Assembly (NCBI GenBank): GCA_004524515.1
Contig: SDNV01000095.1
Location: forward strand, 1-10,367
DNA: 10,367 nt
Direction: 5' to 3'
Source: Promethearchaeota archaeon
GTDB lineage: Archaea; Asgardarchaeota; Lokiarchaeia; Sigynarchaeales; SOKP01
A program made the position numbers and the translations under genes. The notes below the pieces were generated by a model. That model did not search any database, was not told the origin of the DNA, and saw only the letters and a list, made by a program, of their open reading frames with translations. Of this stretch, positions 6,034 through 10,367 are shown in pieces. Within the stretch, counting starts at the first letter, position 1. The number at the start of each line of letters is the position of its first letter.

Positions 6034-7074
6034 GTGGTTTCAGATATTCATGTGGGAGCATTAAAAAGTGAATTAAATTTATTCCAAAAATTTCTAAATG
6101 ACATTAAAAATGGGGAATTTAGTAATGATTTGCAAGCTCTAGTAGTATTGGGGGACTTTTTTGATCTTTGCACTGATATTTCTCATACTCTCCTTAATAA
6201 TAAACAGATAAAGAGCATTCTTGAGGATTTAAATAAAATTCGGAATGAAAAAAAGCTTGTATTTGTTCTTGGTAATCATGAAATTCCTGTGACAGGTAAT
6301 TATGATAAAAAATTCCATGATAGAAAAATTAAATTTTTAGAACGATTTAAGATCGGTATTTTTGATGATCTTTTTGATGAAAGGATATTCTGTCAATATG
6401 TTGTACTAAAAAAATTTGATAATACAGATTCTATTCTTCTATATGACTCAATAGAACATGTATTTGATGGATTTATTAATAAAATTACAATTAACGGATT
6501 AGAATTAGATAACAATTACGAGTGCTTAATGACACATGGATATCAGTTTGACAATGAATTATTTAGATTCTTAGCAGGTATAATTTGGAGCCATTTAATC
6601 AAATCAGATGATGTTGGTGTGAAGGACTCGTTTGATTATTTATGGAACATAATAATTAAAGGAGATCAAAGAGTTAAAGACTCAGAATATAATGTAATGC
6701 TCGATCAACTACCTGAATTAAAAGATGTAGAGCCAAAAACCATTCAGGGCAATTTTTCAGAATATAATAAATATCATTTTGATTTTACTAAACTCTATAT
6801 GCGTATTTTAGAAAAATGGGAAGAATCGAGTAAATATGAATATTATATTGATGGAATAAAAGATTTTCTCAAAGATAAAGATCATAATCTAAAAAATATT
6901 AATCACCTTATTTATGGGCATTCCCATAAGTGTAAGAGCTCTGAGGAATACGTTGGGAATACACAAATAAAAATTTTTAATGATGGTGCTTGGCAACATG
7001 TTACTCCGTCATATGCTCAAATTTTCTCTAAGGGGCAAATTAGAATTAAAGAAATCCCAACGATAATCGTTTAA
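6034..7074 (+). CDS. Calcineurin-like metallophosphoesterase (start probably upstream, near 6001)
   Basis: A two-metal phosphoesterase with all family motifs in order, numbered from the GTG at 6034: DIH (4-6), GDFFD (40-44), GNHE (80-83), the THGY histidine (His168) and GHSH (295-298). These residues hold the metal pair and the hydrolysed phosphate. Between His168 and GHSH lie about 125 residues, mostly helical and aromatic-rich, far more than the core needs; this looks like a cap domain that would set specificity. The substrate is unknown: nucleotide, lipid-linked or protein phosphates are all possible. The GTG start has no ribosome binding site and cuts the first beta strand. The frame stays open back to 5977, giving KILVVSDIHVGA, but has no ATG, GTG or TTG there. 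ATA at 6001 follows the same leader as the gene at 31. No signal peptide is evident. Confidence 0.87.
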   Translation: MVSDIHVGALKSELNLFQKFLNDIKNGEFSNDLQALVVLGDFFDLCTDISHTLLNNKQIKSILEDLNKIRNEKKLVFVLGNHEIPVTGNYDKKFHDRKIKFLERFKIGIFDDLFDERIFCQYVVLKKFDNTDSILLYDSIEHVFDGFINKITINGLELDNNYECLMTHGYQFDNELFRFLAGIIWSHLIKSDDVGVKDSFDYLWNIIIKGDQRVKDSEYNVMLDQLPELKDVEPKTIQGNFSEYNKYHFDFTKLYMRILEKWEESSKYEYYIDGIKDFLKDKDHNLKNINHLIYGHSHKCKSSEEYVGNTQIKIFNDGAWQHVTPSYAQIFSKGQIRIKEIPTIIV

Positions 7075-7182
7075 ATTTTTCTAAATAAATGATAATAATC
7101 AAACATGAACATTATTTTTTTAAAAATCATTTTTATTTTCTATTGTAATTAATTATGAATTATAATATAGGAATGAATTATT

Positions 7183-8016
7183 ATGAAAGAATTTAAAGAG
7201 AAAGTTGCAGTCATAACTGGAGCAGCTAGCGGTATAGGATATGGATTAGCTAAAAAATGTATAAAAGAAGGTATGAATGTTGTGATCTCTGATATTAATA
7301 AAGAAGATCTTAGAAAAGCAGAAATAGAACTTAAAAATATGCACGGAAATGTGATGAGTGTAGTATCTGATGTCTCAAAAGCAAGGGACGTAGAAAATTT
7401 AGCACAAAAAGCTTATGACCAGTTTAATGATGTTCATTTATTGTTTAATAATGCAGGGGTATCTCCAAACAGAACATTACTTTGGGAACATACTTTAAAT
7501 GATTGGCATTGGATATTAAATGTAAATCTTTGGGGGATGATTCATGGAGTTAAATATTTTGTTCCAAAAATGCTTGAGCAAAATACTGAAGCATGTATCG
7601 TGAATACTGCATCCATAATGGGTTTAATGAGGGCAGGTGACCTTTACAGCATAACTAAACATGCTGTAATTGCATTATCCGAAGCATTAATGGCTCATCT
7701 CGCGCCTAAAACCAAATTAATTAAAGTATTAGTACTTTGTCCTTCATTTATTAGGTCCAAAATTTTAGAAAGTGAAAATATACGACCAGAATGGTTTGAA
7801 AATGACCCATCTGAAATAATTGCACATCCAGAAATGGAACAAAATAGAAATTGGATGCGCGAACAAAATGCAAATGGTTTAACTCCTGAAGAATGTGCTG
7901 AAATTACCTTTGAAGCGATCAAAAATGAAGAATTCTATGTATTTACGAATAAAACCGTTGCTTCAAAAAATCCTATAAAACAACGATTTCGCAAAATACT
8001 AAAAGCTTTAGATTGA
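7183..8016 (+). CDS. Classical short-chain dehydrogenase/reductase (SDR)
   Basis: A 277-residue classical SDR. It has the glycine-rich TGAASGIG (12-19), Asp37 after the second strand (VISDIN, favouring NAD(H)), NNAG (89-92), Asn115 in NVNLWG, Ser144 in NTAS, and Tyr155/Lys159 in YSITKH. The NTAS...YSITKHAV pattern matches the large group of SDRs annotated as broad-specificity alcohol or acyl dehydrogenases. Ser144 and Tyr155 are 11 apart rather than the usual 13, so the loop over the active site is two residues shorter than in the other SDR here. About 90 C-terminal residues with a basic end (KQRFRKILKALD) follow the core. The start ATG has no clear GGTGA site; a TATA-like TATAATATAG shortly upstream suggests a short leader. 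Substrate unknown. Confidence 0.9.
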   Translation: MKEFKEKVAVITGAASGIGYGLAKKCIKEGMNVVISDINKEDLRKAEIELKNMHGNVMSVVSDVSKARDVENLAQKAYDQFNDVHLLFNNAGVSPNRTLLWEHTLNDWHWILNVNLWGMIHGVKYFVPKMLEQNTEACIVNTASIMGLMRAGDLYSITKHAVIALSEALMAHLAPKTKLIKVLVLCPSFIRSKILESENIRPEWFENDPSEIIAHPEMEQNRNWMREQNANGLTPEECAEITFEAIKNEEFYVFTNKTVASKNPIKQRFRKILKALD

Positions 8017-8197
8017 TTAGCTTAAGATCTTTTTGATTATTCGATTTCAAATGGCTAAATTGTTTTTATATCCAATTATTCTATAATTTATTTGAGGAAT
8101 TATCTGCTCCTTAAATTATTTAAATTATATTAAAATCACAATAATCTTCAAATTCTATTGTGTAATAGATTTTTAGTGACTTTATAAAATATAGTTT

Positions 8198-8202
8198 GGT
8201 GA
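8198..8202 (+). promoter_or_regulatory. GGTGA ribosome binding site that fixes a TTG start
   Basis: GGTGA lies eight bases before TTG at 8211, the same spacing as for the ATG genes at 1999 and 5020. This supports TTG as the true start of the MBL-fold gene. Confidence 0.65.
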
Positions 8203-8210
8203 AATAAAAA

Positions 8211-9098
8211 TTGGTACATATAATTGAAGAAGGAAAGTTTAATCCAAACACATATCTAATTGATGCAGAATTTTTTAAGTTAGAAAAGACTCTGGCGATT
8301 TACGTTATTGAAAACAATAACTCGAGAATACTAATTGATACGGGAGAGAGTTTAACAGCTAGAAAAATCGTAAAAAAGCTAAAAAACTTTAATCTTTATC
8401 CAATTCAGAAAATATTATTTACGCATGCTCACTGGGATCATATCCAATCCTATCATAAATTAAAGACCCTAATGAAAGACTCTGATATCGAGGTTTTAGC
8501 ACATGAAAATGCGGTGGATGTGTTAAAAAATCCAGAAAAAATGAATGAATTTTTTGGATATTCTGTGGATCCTATCGATGTAGACACGACTTTAAAAGAA
8601 GGCGATATCATTAATTTAGATGGTTTAGAATTAGAAATCTTTGAATTTTTTGGACATACTCAAGATTCAATCGGGATCTATGACTCCACAAATAAGAATA
8701 TCATTGTTGGGGATGCTATTATAGATATAATTGATCATAATACATTTCTTCCCGTCTTTTTTGGTCCTGACTTTAAAGAGGAAAATTTGTTGAAATCCTA
8801 TGAAAAATTAAGAAATTTAAAGAAAAAAATCGAATCTATTTCATTTGCTCATTTTGGAGTTTATACCGGCGAAGATGTCGAAAAGATTATTGATAACGTC
8901 GAAGAAATGTACTTTAAAGCTAAAAATGGGATCATAAAATACTATGATGAAGGATTATCAATAGCAGAAATAACAGAAAAGTACCAGGAGAATATAATTC
9001 CGCAATCTAAATTGTTTACAAAAGAAACAATCAGAGGTTTGGAGTGGAACATAGAGCAGAATATTCAATGCTTAAAAGCTGCTGGATTATTAGATTAA
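8211..9098 (+). CDS. MBL-fold metallo-hydrolase
   Basis: A 295-residue metallo-beta-lactamase-fold protein. The metal-binding set is complete: HAHWDH (72-77), His149 in FFGHTQDS, Asp168 in VGDAII, and His214 in FAHFGVY. LIDTGES (41-47) is the usual strand and turn before the first metal motif. The fold covers glyoxalase II-like thioesterases, lactonases and related hydrolases; the HxHxDH form and the C-terminal helical part (about 222-295) fit general cytoplasmic hydrolases, but substrate cannot be named. The start is TTG, supported by GGTGA eight bases upstream. The C-terminal segment EGLSIAEITEKY...GLEWNIEQNIQCLKAAGLL resembles the winged-helix-like tail seen in many archaeal MBL proteins. 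It stands between an SDR and vapBC, with spacers of more than 150 bases on each side. Confidence 0.9.
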   Translation: MVHIIEEGKFNPNTYLIDAEFFKLEKTLAIYVIENNNSRILIDTGESLTARKIVKKLKNFNLYPIQKILFTHAHWDHIQSYHKLKTLMKDSDIEVLAHENAVDVLKNPEKMNEFFGYSVDPIDVDTTLKEGDIINLDGLELEIFEFFGHTQDSIGIYDSTNKNIIVGDAIIDIIDHNTFLPVFFGPDFKEENLLKSYEKLRNLKKKIESISFAHFGVYTGEDVEKIIDNVEEMYFKAKNGIIKYYDEGLSIAEITEKYQENIIPQSKLFTKETIRGLEWNIEQNIQCLKAAGLLD

Positions 9099-9199
9099 GA
9101 ATTTTCCTATCTTTTTTAGAATGATGATAAAGACGTTAATTTTTATTGGAATTTAATATTTTTGAACTCTTAAGAATATCATATTAACATAATTTTATA

Positions 9200-9227
9200 T
9201 ATTATTAATTATATATAGATAATAATA
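9200..9227. promoter_or_regulatory. Inverted repeat around the vapBC TATA-like box
   Basis: TATTATTA (9200-9207) and TAATAATA (9220-9227) are perfect inverted 8-base arms with 12 bases between them, and the spacer holds TTATATATAG, a TATA-like word. VapB proteins usually repress their own promoter by binding such symmetric sites. Because the region is almost pure A+T, symmetry of this length is not strong proof. Confidence 0.3.
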
Positions 9228-9253
9228 GAATATCTAATTAAAATGATATATAA

Positions 9254-9487
9254 ATGGGATTTAAAACGATATCATTATCCGACGAAGCTTATAACGCTCT
9301 TAAAAGAAAGAAACAAAGAGGAGAATCATTTAACGATTTAATTTTACGTCTTGTTTCAGAACCAAATCAAAAGGAGATTTTATCTCTTGCCGGCTTATGG
9401 AAAGGTTCTGAAGAAGAGACGGAAGGTATTTTAGATGTAATATATAACAATAGAGAAAAAGCAAAATTGAGGAAATTTGATTTATAA
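9254..9487 (+). CDS. vapB: VapB-type antitoxin (archaeal VAPB/DUF217-like family)
   Basis: A 77-residue protein upstream of a PIN toxin. The N-terminus KTISLSDEAYNALKRKK-RGESFNDLILRL (4-33) matches the archaeal VapB antitoxin pattern: a short strand followed by two helices that bind DNA as a dimer. The middle LSLAGLWKGSEEE (43-55) is also typical, and the remaining tail would thread into the toxin groove. It would neutralise VapC and repress the shared promoter. The start ATG has no ribosome binding site and follows TATATAA by a few bases, so the message is probably leaderless or nearly so. Its stop overlaps the toxin start by one base (TAATG), the classic arrangement for coupled translation. 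Confidence 0.87.
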   Translation: MGFKTISLSDEAYNALKRKKQRGESFNDLILRLVSEPNQKEILSLAGLWKGSEEETEGILDVIYNNREKAKLRKFDL

Positions 9488-9882
9488 TGGTTTTACTGGA
9501 TACAGATATTCTTATAAAATTTCTTAGAAATGATCCCTCTGCAGTAAAGAAACTTTCCAAATTAATAGAACATCATCTAATTATTTCTACAACTTCTATA
9601 AATATAGCTGAGCTATATTTTGGAGCATATTTATCAGAAAAAAAAGAAGAAAATCTTAACGCAGTAAAGGAACTCATTTTAAAATTAGAAATTATTTCAT
9701 TCAATCAAAATCATAGTGAAATTTATGGTGAAATAAGGGCAAATCTTCAAAAAAAAGGAGAACTCATAAATGAATTAGATATTTTCATTGCCTCCATTGC
9801 AATTGAAAGAGAAATAAAGCTAATAACAAGAAATATTAAACATTATGAAAAAATAGATAAATTACAAATTGAGTCGTGGTAA
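9487..9882 (+). CDS. vapC: VapC-type PIN-domain ribonuclease toxin
   Basis: A 131-residue PIN domain, the usual toxin length. The acidic metal site is visible: Asp5 in LLDTDILIKFLR, Glu42 in NIAELYFGAY, Asp98 in ELDIFIASIA, and the TRN motif (114-116), with Asn where many PIN domains carry Asn or Asp. VapC toxins cut RNA, often tRNA or rRNA, with Mg2+ when freed from VapB. The C-terminus HYEKIDKLQIESW matches the family end, so the gene is intact. Start and stop are tied to vapB by a one-base overlap. The RNA target cannot be inferred; the tRNA-Ala in this window is not evidence of a link. Confidence 0.92.
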   Translation: MVLLDTDILIKFLRNDPSAVKKLSKLIEHHLIISTTSINIAELYFGAYLSEKKEENLNAVKELILKLEIISFNQNHSEIYGEIRANLQKKGELINELDIFIASIAIEREIKLITRNIKHYEKIDKLQIESW

Positions 9883-10044
9883 TTTTTTCATAAATTTCGT
9901 AAAAAATCTTAATTCAGGAAAAAATTCATTGTTTAAAATTGATTAAAAATCTTTTTGAACTTCTCTTGAATTTAAAATCCCGAAATTCTCTAATCCATAT
10001 TCCTGATATTCGCAATAAATAGAAAAAAAAGATTTAAAAATTTA

Positions 10045-10365
10045 TTATATTTCCGGAGCCGTCATTCCTAATATTTTATATGCTTCTTTGAAGTTCAACA
10101 TTACATCCGTCTTGTATTTAAGACCTGGAACTTTGGCTGCCATGAATAAATTGCCTTTTGTGGTGTTCTGTAAAGCTTCTTGGACTTTACCTTTCACTAC
10201 ATCGCCAATACCTATTACTAAAATATTACCATCTTCAGTAGATCTAATGCCGATACAAATAGTTTTCTCAATTGATGGATCTGGAGGATTTTCTTTTAAC
10301 CAATCAACATAGCTTTTTGCTACCTTATTTGATTCCTGAGGAGGAAAAATAACCTGATTTAACAT
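10045..10365 (-). CDS. Small alpha/beta protein of unknown function, ferredoxin-like fold pattern
   Basis: A 106-residue frame reading inward from the right edge; the ATG is two bases from the end, so a longer N-terminus cannot be excluded. Predicted order is strand (3-7), helix (11-24), strand (33-43), strand (47-56), helix (57-75), strand (80-88), helix (91-99), the beta-alpha-beta-beta-alpha-beta plan of dimeric alpha/beta barrel proteins. Landmarks are ENPPDPSIEKTICIGIRSTEDG (25-46) and the end GMTAPEI. Similar small proteins with a P.D.S..K segment and a GM..PEI end are, from memory, frequent in Asgard archaea, often in many copies; this is recollection, not a search. No catalytic motif is visible. 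It converges with vapC across about 160 bases. Confidence 0.75.
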   Translation of the reverse strand: MLNQVIFPPQESNKVAKSYVDWLKENPPDPSIEKTICIGIRSTEDGNILVIGIGDVVKGKVQEALQNTTKGNLFMAAKVPGLKYKTDVMLNFKEAYKILGMTAPEI

Positions 10366-10367
10366 TA

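Noticed and set aside
7695..7922. Open frame of 75 codons on the minus strand
   Set aside because: Shadow of the second SDR gene, without family resemblance.
9330..9560. Open frame of 76 codons on the minus strand
   Set aside because: Antisense to the vapB/vapC junction, both of which are well supported.
10088..10312. Open frame of 74 codons on the plus strand
   Set aside because: Antisense to the alpha/beta protein at 10045-10365, which has a coherent fold pattern.
1..10367. CRISPR array, insertion sequence or prophage
   Set aside because: No spaced direct repeats of CRISPR type, no transposase or integrase, and no target duplications were seen.

Overview
The window is AT-rich, with compact genes, short spacers and T-rich tracts after several stops. 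Several starts are preceded by GGTGA-type ribosome binding sites, and some are TTG or GTG. TATA-like boxes lie upstream of some genes, a tRNA gene encodes its own CCA, and the VapB antitoxin looks like an archaeal family. Together these suggest an archaeon. The protein mix (GPH-type transporter, HSL-type esterase, two SDRs, MBL-fold enzyme) would fit an Asgard/Lokiarchaeia-like genome, but that lineage call is inference and no marker gene here proves it.

Layout: 31-1419 (+) is a 12-helix GPH-type sugar/organic solute:cation symporter. A spacer with four regularly spaced TGATCA hexamers and an inverted repeat follows. Next come a small unrecognised TTG-start gene (1610-1795, +) and an HSL-family alpha/beta hydrolase (1999-3000, +). 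Convergent to the latter is a class I PLP aminotransferase (3029-4204, -). Behind it on the minus strand lie a strong hairpin with a T tract, tRNA-Ala(TGC) (4378-4452), and a candidate structured RNA gene at 4640-4744 with its own TATA-like box and T tract. This 4453-5019 gap is the only long non-coding stretch. It is followed by a classical SDR (5020-5823, +), a calcineurin-like metallophosphoesterase (6034-7074, +) whose real N-terminus appears to lie upstream of any standard start codon, a second SDR (7183-8016, +), an MBL-fold hydrolase (8211-9098, +), a vapBC toxin-antitoxin pair (9254-9882, +), and a small alpha/beta protein at the right edge (10045-10365, -).

The genes do not form one obvious pathway. 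Spacers of about 100-200 bases between most + strand genes suggest separate transcription. The clear exception is vapBC, which overlaps by one base. Transporter, esterase, aminotransferase, dehydrogenases and MBL hydrolase fit uptake and breakdown of small organic molecules, but no substrate can be assigned. The parts most worth a second look are the candidate RNA gene, the TGATCA array with the adjacent inverted repeat, and the metallophosphoesterase start.
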